From contig CP070658.1 of NCBI GenBank assembly GCA_020355105.1, positions 245,209 through 270,210 on the forward strand: DNA of 25,002 bases, given 5' to 3'. Each line of letters opens with the position of its first letter. Position 1 is the first letter of the stretch. The translations under genes and the position numbers were made by a program. Below, piece after piece: positions 1 through 8,642 of this stretch. The DNA comes from Candidatus Thorarchaeota archaeon. GTDB lineage: Archaea; Asgardarchaeota; Thorarchaeia; Thorarchaeales; Thorarchaeaceae. A model generated the notes under the pieces. That model was not told the origin of the DNA, ran no database searches, and saw nothing but the letters and a program-made list of their open reading frames with translations.

Positions 1-1062
1 ACGCCCCAGATTGTCGACGAGAAGATCAAACAAGGAGAGCAGATGTCCATCGTTGATTTTTCATTCTATGCAGGGATGCTGAATTCAGAGAACTACTCGA
101 TGATACCTTCAATGGTCGAAAGGGGAATCGCGGCCTTCAAGGCGTTTACATGCGAACCCTATTTCTCGCATGATGGAGTTCTGGTCCAATCACTGAGTAC
201 TGTTTCCGAGTACGGCGGGCATGTCACTGTACACTCGGAGAATCAGGGCGTCCTAGACGAGTTCAAGAAGGATATGGAGGGAGAATGGGACGCACCCATC
301 AGTCACTCTCTTGCCAGGCCAAATCTTGCAGAACAGCTGGCAATCAGACAAATGGTCAGCATCGCAGAACAGACTAAGGGACACCTGCACGTAGCACACG
401 TTACCACCAGCGAAGGCATAGTCGAGATTGAGCGCGGAAAGCTGAGAGGAGTGATGGCAACCACCGAAGTGTGTCCGCATCACCTTGTCTTCCAAAGGGA
501 TGATATGAATCGACTCGGCCCTAAGAGCAAGATGAACCCACCACTCAGGGACAAACAGGACAGGTCAGCTTTGTGGTCAGCCCTACTGAGAGGTACAGTT
601 GACATAACCGTAAGTGACCATGCACCGTGTCCGGTGGAGAAGAAGGAAGCAGGAGCTGACGACATCAGAGAGGCATGGTCAGGGGTGGACGGTGTCCAGA
701 TGATTCTAAGAGTCCTATTGTCAGAAGGAATAAACAAGGGCCGACTGTCATTTACAAGACTTCTCAACGTCGCCTCATGCAATCCTGCCAAGATCTTTGG
801 ACTCTACCCTAGAAAGGTAGTGCTTCAGATTGGCGCCGACGCCGATTTTGTCATATTGGACCAAACAAAGGAAGAGAAAATCGGCTCGGACATGATGTTC
901 TCCAAGTGTGGATGGACACTCTACGAAGGCATGAGTATGAAGGGAGTCCCTCTCAAGACTTACGTACGAGGCACGCTTGTTTTTGAGGAGGATAGGACTA
1001 CAGTCAAGCCAGGTCATGGAAGATTCCAGTCTATGAGTGGCATGAAACCATTTGAGGACTGA
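1..1062 (+). CDS. Cyclic amidohydrolase (dihydropyrimidinase/hydantoinase/dihydroorotase family), 5'-truncated by window edge
   Basis: The reading frame is open to base 1, so the N-terminus and the usual metal-binding HxH near it lie outside the window. An ATG at 43 is internal, not the likely start. About 353 residues are visible, against roughly 430-470 for the family. Family landmarks occur in order: FKAF (the lysine that is carboxylated to bridge the two metals), VHSEN, HVAHVTT, CPHHL and SDHAPC (catalytic Asp). Such enzymes hydrolyse ring amides (hydantoins, dihydropyrimidines, dihydroorotate, allantoin) in the cytoplasm. The exact substrate cannot be read from sequence. It ends 3 nt before a ferredoxin gene and heads an apparent operon with an AOR-family oxidoreductase and an ATC-hydrolase-like protein. 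That context favours a catabolic hydantoinase-like role over pyrimidine biosynthesis, by inference. Confidence 0.85.
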   Translation, partial: TPQIVDEKIKQGEQMSIVDFSFYAGMLNSENYSMIPSMVERGIAAFKAFTCEPYFSHDGVLVQSLSTVSEYGGHVTVHSENQGVLDEFKKDMEGEWDAPISHSLARPNLAEQLAIRQMVSIAEQTKGHLHVAHVTTSEGIVEIERGKLRGVMATTEVCPHHLVFQRDDMNRLGPKSKMNPPLRDKQDRSALWSALLRGTVDITVSDHAPCPVEKKEAGADDIREAWSGVDGVQMILRVLLSEGINKGRLSFTRLLNVASCNPAKIFGLYPRKVVLQIGADADFVILDQTKEEKIGSDMMFSKCGWTLYEGMSMKGVPLKTYVRGTLVFEEDRTTVKPGHGRFQSMSGMKPFED

Positions 1063-1065
1063 ACA

Positions 1066-1557
1066 ATGACGGTACGAGAGTTTGTATTTGGAGACCCAGA
1101 AGTCTGCACCGGATGTATGATCTGTGTGAACGTTTGCAGCATGCACTACTTCAAGGTAATAGGACCAGCATGGTCTCGTGCCAGAGTTGTGAGGGTGGAG
1201 CCAGGGCTTGACTTCCCTCTGTTCTGTCGCAACTGCGAAGACGCACCTTGTATTGACTCCTGTCCGGAAGGGGCGCTTAGTAGAACATCAAAGGGAGTCG
1301 TGATAGTGAACAACAAGAAGTGCAAGGGACACGGCGCCTGCATCGCTGCATGTCCCTACAATGCGATTCACTTGAATCCGGATACTCAGAAGGCTATCAA
1401 GTGCATCCAGTGCGGCAGGTGTGTGGAGCGGTGCCCAGTGAACGCAATCTGGACTACAACGGACGAAGAGCTGCAGAAGAAGGATTCAGACGGACGGCTT
1501 TCAGGGCACTATGAAAGAAACAAGGCCGAAATCTACAGCAAGGGGGGATTCTCATGA
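1066..1557 (+). CDS. Four-motif 4Fe-4S ferredoxin-like subunit (AOR partner)
   Basis: A 163-residue DmsB/HycB-like electron-transfer protein. Cysteine groups are C14/C17/C20/C24, C54/C57/C62/C66, C86/C92/C96 and C113/C116/C119/C123, the last three ending in the usual C-P. The third group has only three cysteines: His89 sits where the second Cys of a CxxCxxCxxxC motif would be, so that cluster may be 3Fe-4S, His-ligated or absent. The start follows a GAGG a few nt upstream, and the stop overlaps the AOR start by 4 nt (ATGA), so translation is probably coupled. Inferred role: it carries electrons between the tungsten enzyme encoded next and a cytoplasmic acceptor such as ferredoxin. No signal peptide or membrane segment is seen. 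Confidence 0.88.
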   Translation: MTVREFVFGDPEVCTGCMICVNVCSMHYFKVIGPAWSRARVVRVEPGLDFPLFCRNCEDAPCIDSCPEGALSRTSKGVVIVNNKKCKGHGACIAACPYNAIHLNPDTQKAIKCIQCGRCVERCPVNAIWTTTDEELQKKDSDGRLSGHYERNKAEIYSKGGFS

Positions 1558-3434
1558 TTAAAGGAATAGGTGGAAGCATCATCTGGGTCGACCTAACTGA
1601 GGGAGAGATAGAAAAGCGACCAGTCGAGGAAGGCATGGTCAGACAGTATCTTCTTGGAGCTGGGTATCTCTCGAGGACAATCTTTGACATGGTCCCGGTG
1701 GGCACAGATCCTTTGTCACCCAAGAACGTCCTTGGAATTGCGACGGGGCTTCTCACAGCATCGATGTTTCCGCAGGCGTCGCGTCATGTCGTGGCGGCAC
1801 TGTCCCCACTCACGGATGTTTGGGGAGAGTCCCACGCGGCCGGATTCTGGGGGCCAGAGTTGAAACTGGCGGGTTACGATGCAGTAGTATTCACTGGTGC
1901 CTCTTCAGATCCGGTGTATCTCAATATTGCGAACAGCAAGGTCGAGCTCCTTGATGCCGGTGAGATTTGGGGAACATCTGTCTTTCAGACAGATGATTGG
2001 ATTCGAGAGAAGCACGACAGGCATTCTAGAGTGCTCTCAATCGGTCAGGCTGGAGAGAATCTTGTAAGATTCGCTGCAGTGATGAATGATCGGGACAGAG
2101 CATCGGCAAGATCCGGGCTAGGTGCTGTAATGGGTGCGAAGAAGCTGAAAGCGGTGTCTGTGAGAGGAACTGGTAAAATAGAGGTGGCAGACCCGCAGAA
2201 CTACCTCAAACAGATGGACATATTCTACGAGCGCATGTTGGCAAACCCCTTCACCGAGGAAAGGGCGAAGTACGGTACGACAAACTTGGTTGAACTCATG
2301 GATCACATAGGCAGGCTACCCAGCTATAATATGAAGCAGGGCGTCTTTGAGGGTTATGAGAAAATCAGTGGAGAAACCATTACACGGGAGTATCTAGTGA
2401 AACCACGCTCGGACTGGAGCTGCTTGCAGAGATGTGGTAGATACACGAGAGTGAAGGATGGCCCCTACAAGTACATAGGCGGATCTCCCGAATTCGAGTC
2501 CCAGTCATCACTTGGTTCTCGGTGTGGGAATGACAATATAGAATCCGTGCTCTACTCGCACCATCTTTCTAACCTGTACGGCATGGACACCATCTCTCTT
2601 GGTGGTACAATCTCCTGGGCGATGGAGGCTTGGGACGAGGGACTCCTCACAGCAGAAGACACTGGAGGCATTGACCTCTCCTGGGGTAATCACGAAACGG
2701 TCGTCAAGTTGACAGAGATGATTGCGCTGAGAGAAGGATTCGGTGATGTCTTGGCTGAGGGTAGTGCGAGAGCTGCTGACAAGATTGGTCGAGGCACTGA
2801 CAAGTTCGTGATGACTGTGAAGAAACAGGAAATGGCAGGCCAAGAACCCAGAGCGCAGAAGTCTATGGGTCTAGCAGCAGTGACTGCAGCACGGGGAGCA
2901 GATCATCTCTACTCATTCCCAGTCCTAGACGAAGCCGGATTTGATGATGAGATCAAGGAGCGCTTCGGAGAACAGTATCTTCCCGAGATGGCTGACCGAT
3001 TGAACCCGAAGTACAAGGGCATAATGGTGAAAGAATGTGAGGACTTCATGGTAGTTGTAGAGAGCGTGGGACTGTGCAAATACGGTACGCAGATTCCTCC
3101 GGAGTTCTACTATGAAGACGTTGCTCTGGCTCTCAAGATTCACAACGGGCTTGAGTTCACCGTTGAAGAGCTTCAGACGATTGGTGAGAGAATCGTTAAC
3201 TTGAACCGCCTCTTCAATGTCGCACGGGGAGTAACTCGAAGCGAGGACCAGCTACCTGACCGGCTCACAAAGGAGAAGGCCCCCAAGGGACCACCCAAGG
3301 GCCAAGTTGTCGAATTGGATCAGATGCTTGACGAGTATTATCAAATGAGAGGCTGGGACGTTGAAACGGGACTCCCTCTCAAGAGCACACTTGAACGACT
3401 GGGTCTGTCGAAGGATGCTGAAGGAGTCATCTAG
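1554..3434 (+). CDS. Aldehyde:ferredoxin oxidoreductase (AOR) family tungsten enzyme
   Basis: The 626 residues match the usual 600-630 of the AOR family, which uses a tungsten bis-pyranopterin and one 4Fe-4S cluster to oxidise aldehydes or related compounds. The N-terminal domain starts with GIGGSIIWVDLTEG. The pterin-loop signature SGLGAVMGAKKLKAV is at about 187-201, and a second cofactor-contact stretch (EPRAQKSMGL...ARGADH) is at about 431-451. Cluster ligands are C290, C294 and C508 (in GLCKYG). The position of the first Cys of the canonical CxxCxxxC is Asp287 here. The aldehyde/carboxylate specificity is not decidable: the family also holds FOR, GAPOR, WOR-type and BamB-like members. 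It overlaps the ferredoxin gene by 4 nt and is followed after 2 nt by the next gene, so it is a core operon member. Confidence 0.92.
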   Translation: MIKGIGGSIIWVDLTEGEIEKRPVEEGMVRQYLLGAGYLSRTIFDMVPVGTDPLSPKNVLGIATGLLTASMFPQASRHVVAALSPLTDVWGESHAAGFWGPELKLAGYDAVVFTGASSDPVYLNIANSKVELLDAGEIWGTSVFQTDDWIREKHDRHSRVLSIGQAGENLVRFAAVMNDRDRASARSGLGAVMGAKKLKAVSVRGTGKIEVADPQNYLKQMDIFYERMLANPFTEERAKYGTTNLVELMDHIGRLPSYNMKQGVFEGYEKISGETITREYLVKPRSDWSCLQRCGRYTRVKDGPYKYIGGSPEFESQSSLGSRCGNDNIESVLYSHHLSNLYGMDTISLGGTISWAMEAWDEGLLTAEDTGGIDLSWGNHETVVKLTEMIALREGFGDVLAEGSARAADKIGRGTDKFVMTVKKQEMAGQEPRAQKSMGLAAVTAARGADHLYSFPVLDEAGFDDEIKERFGEQYLPEMADRLNPKYKGIMVKECEDFMVVVESVGLCKYGTQIPPEFYYEDVALALKIHNGLEFTVEELQTIGERIVNLNRLFNVARGVTRSEDQLPDRLTKEKAPKGPPKGQVVELDQMLDEYYQMRGWDVETGLPLKSTLERLGLSKDAEGVI

Positions 3435-3436
3435 CA

Positions 3437-3952
3437 ATGGCAGAAGAAGGCACAGAACGGTTTCAGGCAAAGATGGATATCACAGTGGAGGACCACATAA
3501 AGACTGCAAGTTCTAAACTCGTGTCGCTGGTACGAGAGCTCGAGCAAACTCTCGGAAAAGACAAGGCTCACCAAATCGTATCCGATTGGGCGGAACAGAA
3601 CTCCATCAATGATGTTCGGAACGTAATAGAGTCATTAGAGAAACCGGTACAGGACTTCGAGGATGTCAAGGCACTTCTCAGACACTGGGTCAAGGAGCTG
3701 AATGACAACAACATCGAAACTGTTGAAATCGTAAAGGAAACTGCTGACAGATCATTCTGCCACGTGACTGAGTGTGTGTATGCGAAGGTATACAACGATC
3801 TAGGGGCTCCAGACATCGGATATCTGCTCCACTGCAAACATGATTTTGCCGCTGCACCAGCAATCCACCCCAAGGTTGACCTAGATAGGACCAAGACTCT
3901 GATGGAGAAGCATGACTGTTGTGATTTCGAGTACTACTGGTCAAGCGATTAG
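3437..3952 (+). CDS. L-2-amino-thiazoline-4-carboxylate (ATC) hydrolase-like protein
   Basis: A 171-residue soluble protein. The N-terminal half is helical, with no motif I recognise. The C-terminal half carries the pattern of the ATC-hydrolase-like family (Pfam ATC_hydrolase type): C108-x4-C113, GxP-D-GY-L-HC133KHD, a basic/Pro stretch HPKVDLDRTKTL, and CCDFEYYW at 161-168. In bacteria, family members hydrolyse the thiazoline ring of ATC on the way to cysteine; the conserved Cys/Asp/His suggest a metal or thiol chemistry. It sits 2 nt after the AOR stop, with AGGAG in the AOR tail as ribosome site, so it is the last gene of the operon. The functional assignment rests on remembered family pattern only; the true substrate is unknown. 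Confidence 0.65.
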   Translation: MAEEGTERFQAKMDITVEDHIKTASSKLVSLVRELEQTLGKDKAHQIVSDWAEQNSINDVRNVIESLEKPVQDFEDVKALLRHWVKELNDNNIETVEIVKETADRSFCHVTECVYAKVYNDLGAPDIGYLLHCKHDFAAAPAIHPKVDLDRTKTLMEKHDCCDFEYYWSSD

Positions 3953-3992
3953 AAGCAACGACTGCACGAAGTAGCCTACCTCTCAGCAGTGG

Positions 3993-4238
3993 TCACTCAT
4001 ATGCCGCGCAGACATTGGTCACAGTATCCTTGACGCCATCCACCTTCCTAAGGGAGTCGACAACAAAGGAGCTAAGGGACTCAGGAGTCTTGAAGACGCC
4101 CTTAATGAGCAGGTCATAGGCACCATAGATTAGGTGAGCCTCTTCAACCTCATCGAGTTCTCTGACGCTATTTAGCACATCACGTGCCTTCGACGACTCA
4201 ACCTTAGCCATTATGAAAGCGGTAATCACAACATCCAC
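3993..4238 (-). CDS. Stand-alone Lrp/AsnC ligand-binding (RAM/SARP-like) domain protein
   Basis: An 81-residue alpha/beta protein (VITAFIMAKVESSKARDVLNS..., then an IYGAYDLLIKG strand) that matches the RAM/AsnC_trans_reg fold alone, without the winged-helix DNA-binding domain of full Lrp/AsnC regulators. Such stand-alone domains are common in archaea and bind amino acids or form mixed oligomers with full-length Lrp proteins. The ATG at 4238 has GGTGG directly abutting it. A GTG three codons later (4229) has the same GGTG at a better distance of 6 nt, so the true protein may be 78 residues. It converges with the ATC-hydrolase-like gene (40 nt between stops) and diverges from the DUF998-like gene. 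Confidence 0.85.
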   Translation of the reverse strand: MDVVITAFIMAKVESSKARDVLNSVRELDEVEEAHLIYGAYDLLIKGVFKTPESLSSFVVDSLRKVDGVKDTVTNVCAAYE

Positions 4239-4390
4239 CAGCTGCCAAGGAAAGACTGCTCTAGACTGTCTTTGAACGGATAAAACTGTTCCTTCTCAAC
4301 AGAGGATGGGATCACTTGCCGCAGACAGGCAGACCCAAACGTAGTGAAGAGACAACAGAGAGAAGCCACCTTGAGCATGGAGAGTCAGGC

Positions 4391-5071
4391 ATGAGTCTGA
4401 GAGAAAAACTTGAATGGGCAATAGGCGAACGACATTTTCCACTTTGGGGCATCGCCGGCTCCGTCGTTGGCCTTGTGTTTGTGCTGGGTGCTCAGATTCC
4501 CTACACTGGAGTATATGGCGAGCCATTCTCAATGCTTAACCACTTCGTGTCTGAGCTCGGTGAGCTTGGAGTTTCAGAGTTCGCATTCTTGTTCAATTCA
4601 GGAATGATATTGGCTGGGCTGATCTTCATACCTTTCATGATAGGGCTAGGCCTGTACATGGATAACATCGTTTCAAAGATTGCAGGTGCAGTGGGGGTCT
4701 TCTCCGCCATGGCGATATTCTTCGTAGGGATATTTCCCATGAACTACCTAGCTGAACATACCATGGCTGCCATGTCATTCTTCTTCAGCGGCATGATCAT
4801 GGTAGGGCTCTGGACCATCGCCATTTTGCTTCAAGAGCAGGTAAAGATACACAAAGGCTTCTCTTTCGGAGGAGTCATTAATCTCGTGATTTTCCTTCTC
4901 TTCCTCTATGGTCCGTGGGAGTCAGTGGAAGATCTCTCCACTCGTCCAGACATCTGGATGGTGCCAACCCTCGAGTGGGGCATCTACTTTGCCATAGGCG
5001 GATACCTACTCGTGCTATCTGTCTTTGTCTGGAACAAGGAGAAACGCCACCGAGTCACTCAGAGTCTATGA
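4391..5071 (+). CDS. DUF998-like integral membrane protein
   Basis: A 226-residue polytopic membrane protein. About six hydrophobic segments are visible, starting at WGIAGSVVGLVFVLGAQI and ending at a segment just before a basic C-tail (KEKRHR). The NHFVSELGELG stretch after the first helix resembles the conserved polar loop of DUF998 proteins, a family of unknown function. A longer frame opens with a TTG at 4316. The ATG at 4391 is preferred because GGAG lies about 10 nt upstream and the extra 25 residues are hydrophilic and unlike the family. The 152-nt gap before it (4239-4390) is the divergent promoter region with the RAM gene; it is AT-rich around 4278-4290 but has no clear TATA box. Confidence 0.75.
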   Translation: MSLREKLEWAIGERHFPLWGIAGSVVGLVFVLGAQIPYTGVYGEPFSMLNHFVSELGELGVSEFAFLFNSGMILAGLIFIPFMIGLGLYMDNIVSKIAGAVGVFSAMAIFFVGIFPMNYLAEHTMAAMSFFFSGMIMVGLWTIAILLQEQVKIHKGFSFGGVINLVIFLLFLYGPWESVEDLSTRPDIWMVPTLEWGIYFAIGGYLLVLSVFVWNKEKRHRVTQSL

Positions 5072-5086
5072 CACGGCATGAAAAGC

Positions 5087-5380
5087 TCAAGGCAACTCTG
5101 CTGCTAGCTTCGCCGCCTCTTCGGTAGGTATCGCAAGCAACGTTTCAGTCCTGTTTCCTCCGCCCTGTGCGAACGCGAAGAGTGTCTTCATCGCAACTTC
5201 AACGCTTGGGGCCTCAACTATCGTAACCCAGTCATATCGACCCATGGTGAAATAGGTATCAATGATTTTTACATCCATTGAGTTCGCTAGTTTCTGTGTG
5301 TCTTCTAGTGCATTCTTCAGATCCTTTATACTCTTGATTCCTTGCTGCGTCAAGTTGCCGAGTACTACAAATCTGGGCAT
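5087..5380 (-). CDS. GYD-domain protein
   Basis: A 97-residue protein of the small GYD family (ferredoxin-like alpha/beta barrel fold, function unknown). Characteristic stretches are MPRFVVLGNLTQQGIKSIKD, then YFTMGRYDWVTIVEAPS (the GxYD motif) and a C-terminal helical tail. The start at 5380 is strongly supported by AGGAGGTGA five nt upstream on the minus strand; the frame extends further to 5413 but that extension lacks a ribosome site. It converges with the DUF998-like gene (15 nt between stops) and lies downstream of leuS in the same direction. Confidence 0.85.
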   Translation of the reverse strand: MPRFVVLGNLTQQGIKSIKDLKNALEDTQKLANSMDVKIIDTYFTMGRYDWVTIVEAPSVEVAMKTLFAFAQGGGNRTETLLAIPTEEAAKLAAELP

Positions 5381-5465
5381 TCTCTCACCTCCTCTGGAAT
5401 ATAATAGATTCACCTAATACCTGAACTTCCTATTAAGCCTAATCAGAAGCTGAGTCAGGGAAGAC

Positions 5466-8369
5466 TTACTCCAAGTACAATGAAACGCGGCCGGGCAGCG
5501 CAAGGCGCGCCTTGTTGTCAGGATCGTAGTCGGCATTTGCGGAATCATGAACGTAGACTTTCATACCAACTTCGGATTCGACGTACCTCGTTGAATCCCG
5601 CAATGCAGTTGCCTCATCCTTGGCACTCTTGGAGTGATCCCACAGACCATTCTCTTTCGCAATCCTATCCACTATGTTCTTGACTGCCTTGCCGTGCTTC
5701 CGGAAATCAGGATTGGACATCAGATGCTTCATTATCTCTCCGACTACTAGCGGCAGGTCTGCTTCGCGGATGCCATTCATTGCATCGAAAGTCCATTGAG
5801 GTGCCACGTAGATATGGACCTTCTCTGCTTTCTTGCCCCTCAGTAGTTTCTTTATCTCGCGTATGTCGCGGACAGTGGAGTCCACTACGTGAAACGCTAG
5901 TTCAGTGGACTTGTCAATCAGCTTCTTGTCGGCGGCTGGCCAGTCTGCAAACGAAACGAAACCGTTACGTTTCATCTTGGACCAGAACTCCTCACAGAGG
6001 TGTGGGATCATTGGCGCAGCTATTCGCACCCAGATGTCGCATATGTAGGCCATCGTGCCTTCTCTCTCTTCTTTCGGAACCTCGGGACGCTTCAAGTAGT
6101 GATTGGCCGACCGTATCATCTCAGACATCACTGCCAAGGCGTAGTCTCTTGGCTTGAAGCTGTCCAAGTAATGCGTGCAGGAATCAACAATTGAGTTGAC
6201 TTTGGAGAGTAACCACTTTGTCGCGAAGGTAGGATTCTCCTTCTTGGTATACACCTTTGGAGTCTTTGACGCGAATCTCTTCAGGATGTTGGAGAACTGA
6301 TTCAGTCGGTTGCGCACGGCTGGAACATCACTCTCGCGAAATTCTATCTGGCTTCCTGGTTCTGCTGCCGACACTACGTAGGTACGATACACATCAGCGC
6401 CGTACTTCTTTGGAATCTCACCAAGTGGAGTGACATTTCCCTTACTCTTTGACATCTTTCCACCTTCCTGGACTAGGTGCTCATTCAGGCTGATGCATCT
6501 TATCCAGTGTTTCTTGGGAAATATCGCCGTATGGTGAAAGATTGCGAAACTCAGATGGTTCGAGATGTGTGATGGCGAAGTATGTCTCTGGTCATTCGGA
6601 TACCAGTATAGGAACTCCTCTCGCATTTCTTTCAGCAGATCTGAAGAAACTCCCGTTGCATCGGCCACATTCTCAATCTTCCCTTGGCCTAGAAACACAT
6701 AGTCGAAGAAGCTCAGCATTAGCTGCTCTGGTTTCAGTTTGTTATGGGTTATCTTGTGGGCAATAGTATAGAATGCCATGTAGATGGTTGAATCAGAGAG
6801 GGCCTCAATTATCCATTCGGGATCGAATGGTAGAGGGGTTCCAATTCCTCTCTTCCGTGCACACGGTCTTTGAGCCAACCAGTCAAACGTGGACTCAAAC
6901 ATGATTCGGAAGTTTTCGGGAACTATTCCCATTGAGTTCAATGCGTCGCGGGCCAAGTCCTTCCATCCGGGACTCTCATAGTCCAAGAACCACTGACCAG
7001 CCAAGACCGCAATTTGCACATCAGTACCGCACTTGCAGACAACCGGTCGTTCATCCGGTTCGTAGAAGACGTCACCACGATTCTGATTCTTCAACCACTT
7101 GATGACATCATCCTTAACTTCACTCACACGCTTCCCGGAGAACGGACCGCAGTTGTCCATCATGACTCCGTCATAGAACTCTGTTTTGTACACCTCTTGG
7201 GTTGCTTCTTCTAGCTTCGCCTCGTCCTTCTGCGAATCGACTCCCAGTCGCTCAACCATGTGCTTGGTGAGAAACTTGCTACCACCCTCAATGTGAATCA
7301 TCATGACGACTTCTATTCCACGAACCTCGTCAGCAGAGATCCCATATTCCTCCAGACCTGTCGGGTCATCCCATAGGTCGCGCAGGGCAACATAATCATA
7401 GGGGGCGTGTCCAGGGACTGAGTACACAACTCCGGTGGCGTTATCCACATCCACAAAGTCAGCAGGAAGAATTGGAATGTCACGGTTGTCATGAACCGTC
7501 TTACATGACTTTCCGACGATTTTGGAGCCACTGAATGTCTCCAGAACCTCAACCTCTTTTGCCTGTAGCTTCAGTTTCGTGGCCGCAGCTGAGGATACAA
7601 TCCAGATCTCACCATTTACTTTGGAGCGGACATACTCGGCGGTCGGGTTTATCCACATGTTTGTGATACCGAATGTTGTTTCCGGCCTCAGGGTCGCTGC
7701 GACAAGGAAACCGTCCTCAAACGGGTACTTGATGCCTGTGAACTCCTTGACCTTCGCAGTGATTCCTTCCAGCAGGTCATCCTCGCCGACCGGGTTTCCA
7801 CAGTTAGGACAGTACAGCAACGGGTGAGATCCTTTCCGAATGTAACTCTTGTCCATAAACTTCTGATACTGCCAAGTGATGAACTGATTGTAGATATCGT
7901 CACCTGTCGTGAACTTGCGGCGCCAGTCAATGCTATATCCCAGCGCTTTGAAGTCTGCTGAGATAGCTTCAGCAAAGAATCTCACAGTTGCCCATGGATC
8001 CGTGAACTCCTTGACCTTAGCTTCTACCTCTTCCTCTGTGTCCAAGTAGACCCGTAGATCTCGCTTGTATTGCTCAATCGCAACTGGGTCACCGTTTCTG
8101 ACTCTATCTACCATCCCTAGGATTGGAGTGCCGGTTATGTGTGATGCCATGGGGTATAGGACGTTGTACCCATTCATTCTCTTGTAGCGGGCAATCAGGT
8201 CTCCGACTGTGTAGGTACGGCCATGGCCAATGTGCAGCGCGCCGTTCGGATACGGATAGGGAACTGTAAGAAAGAACTTCTCTTTCTTCGGATCCGGGTC
8301 TACCTCGAAGACGCGTTCCTTCTCCCAACGTGTCTGCCACTTCTTCTCGATTTCCACAGATTCACTCAT
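5466..8369 (-). CDS. leuS: Leucyl-tRNA synthetase, archaeal/eukaryal type
   Basis: A 967-residue class I aminoacyl-tRNA synthetase that charges tRNA-Leu in the cytoplasm. HIGH motif within GALHIGHG at 46-49; KMSKS at 638-642 (EGGKMSKSKGN). The CP1 editing domain shows TLRPETTFGITN at 227-238 and GVVYSVPGHAPYDY at 313-326, so post-transfer editing is likely intact. Two CxxC/CxC-type motifs (YCPNCGNP near 187-194; CKCGTD near 445-450) probably bind zinc. The C-terminal anticodon-binding helical domain and tail are present, and the length agrees with archaeal LeuRS (about 950-970). A TATA-like element lies about 55-60 nt upstream. No frameshift seen. Confidence 0.97.
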   Translation of the reverse strand: MSESVEIEKKWQTRWEKERVFEVDPDPKKEKFFLTVPYPYPNGALHIGHGRTYTVGDLIARYKRMNGYNVLYPMASHITGTPILGMVDRVRNGDPVAIEQYKRDLRVYLDTEEEVEAKVKEFTDPWATVRFFAEAISADFKALGYSIDWRRKFTTGDDIYNQFITWQYQKFMDKSYIRKGSHPLLYCPNCGNPVGEDDLLEGITAKVKEFTGIKYPFEDGFLVAATLRPETTFGITNMWINPTAEYVRSKVNGEIWIVSSAAATKLKLQAKEVEVLETFSGSKIVGKSCKTVHDNRDIPILPADFVDVDNATGVVYSVPGHAPYDYVALRDLWDDPTGLEEYGISADEVRGIEVVMMIHIEGGSKFLTKHMVERLGVDSQKDEAKLEEATQEVYKTEFYDGVMMDNCGPFSGKRVSEVKDDVIKWLKNQNRGDVFYEPDERPVVCKCGTDVQIAVLAGQWFLDYESPGWKDLARDALNSMGIVPENFRIMFESTFDWLAQRPCARKRGIGTPLPFDPEWIIEALSDSTIYMAFYTIAHKITHNKLKPEQLMLSFFDYVFLGQGKIENVADATGVSSDLLKEMREEFLYWYPNDQRHTSPSHISNHLSFAIFHHTAIFPKKHWIRCISLNEHLVQEGGKMSKSKGNVTPLGEIPKKYGADVYRTYVVSAAEPGSQIEFRESDVPAVRNRLNQFSNILKRFASKTPKVYTKKENPTFATKWLLSKVNSIVDSCTHYLDSFKPRDYALAVMSEMIRSANHYLKRPEVPKEEREGTMAYICDIWVRIAAPMIPHLCEEFWSKMKRNGFVSFADWPAADKKLIDKSTELAFHVVDSTVRDIREIKKLLRGKKAEKVHIYVAPQWTFDAMNGIREADLPLVVGEIMKHLMSNPDFRKHGKAVKNIVDRIAKENGLWDHSKSAKDEATALRDSTRYVESEVGMKVYVHDSANADYDPDNKARLALPGRVSLYLE

Positions 8370-8424
8370 CTCTGATAGCCTCGATTGACTCCGAATGAAT
8401 GTGACAGCCAGGACCAGTATCCTC

Positions 8425-8434
8425 TATAAAGGAC
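8425..8434 (-). promoter_or_regulatory. TATA-box-like element for leuS
   Basis: The minus strand reads CTTTATAG here. A start site about 25-27 nt downstream would be near 8400, leaving a leader of roughly 30 nt before the leuS ATG at 8369. The plus strand of the same site reads TATAAA, so it could also serve rightward transcription. The rest of the 8370-8642 gap holds short open frames without ribosome sites and no other structure I can support. Confidence 0.45.
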
Positions 8435-8642
8435 ACGCAAAAGCAAACCGTTCTAGTAGTCGAGAACGCAATCCATCCTGGGTCACTCCTTGGTTTTCAC
8501 GCATGGAATCCTTATTAGAGCTTTGGCTCAATCCAGTTGACCAAGAAAATCGAAGCGCCGAGTCGCCCTTCCTTCCAGAACCGATGAAGAGTTGAAACCG
8601 CAAGAGATAGAGTAAAATCCTGTGTGTCAGGCCGTAGCTGCA

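Noticed and set aside
5480..8100. Several open frames on the plus strand opposite leuS (for example 5780-6157, 7522-7827)
   Set aside because: They mirror the codon structure of a full-length, motif-complete LeuRS and have no ribosome sites or recognisable content.
8395..8595. 66-residue plus-strand frame between leuS and the methyltransferase-like gene
   Set aside because: No ribosome site, low-complexity Ser/Arg-rich product, and it spans the leuS promoter.
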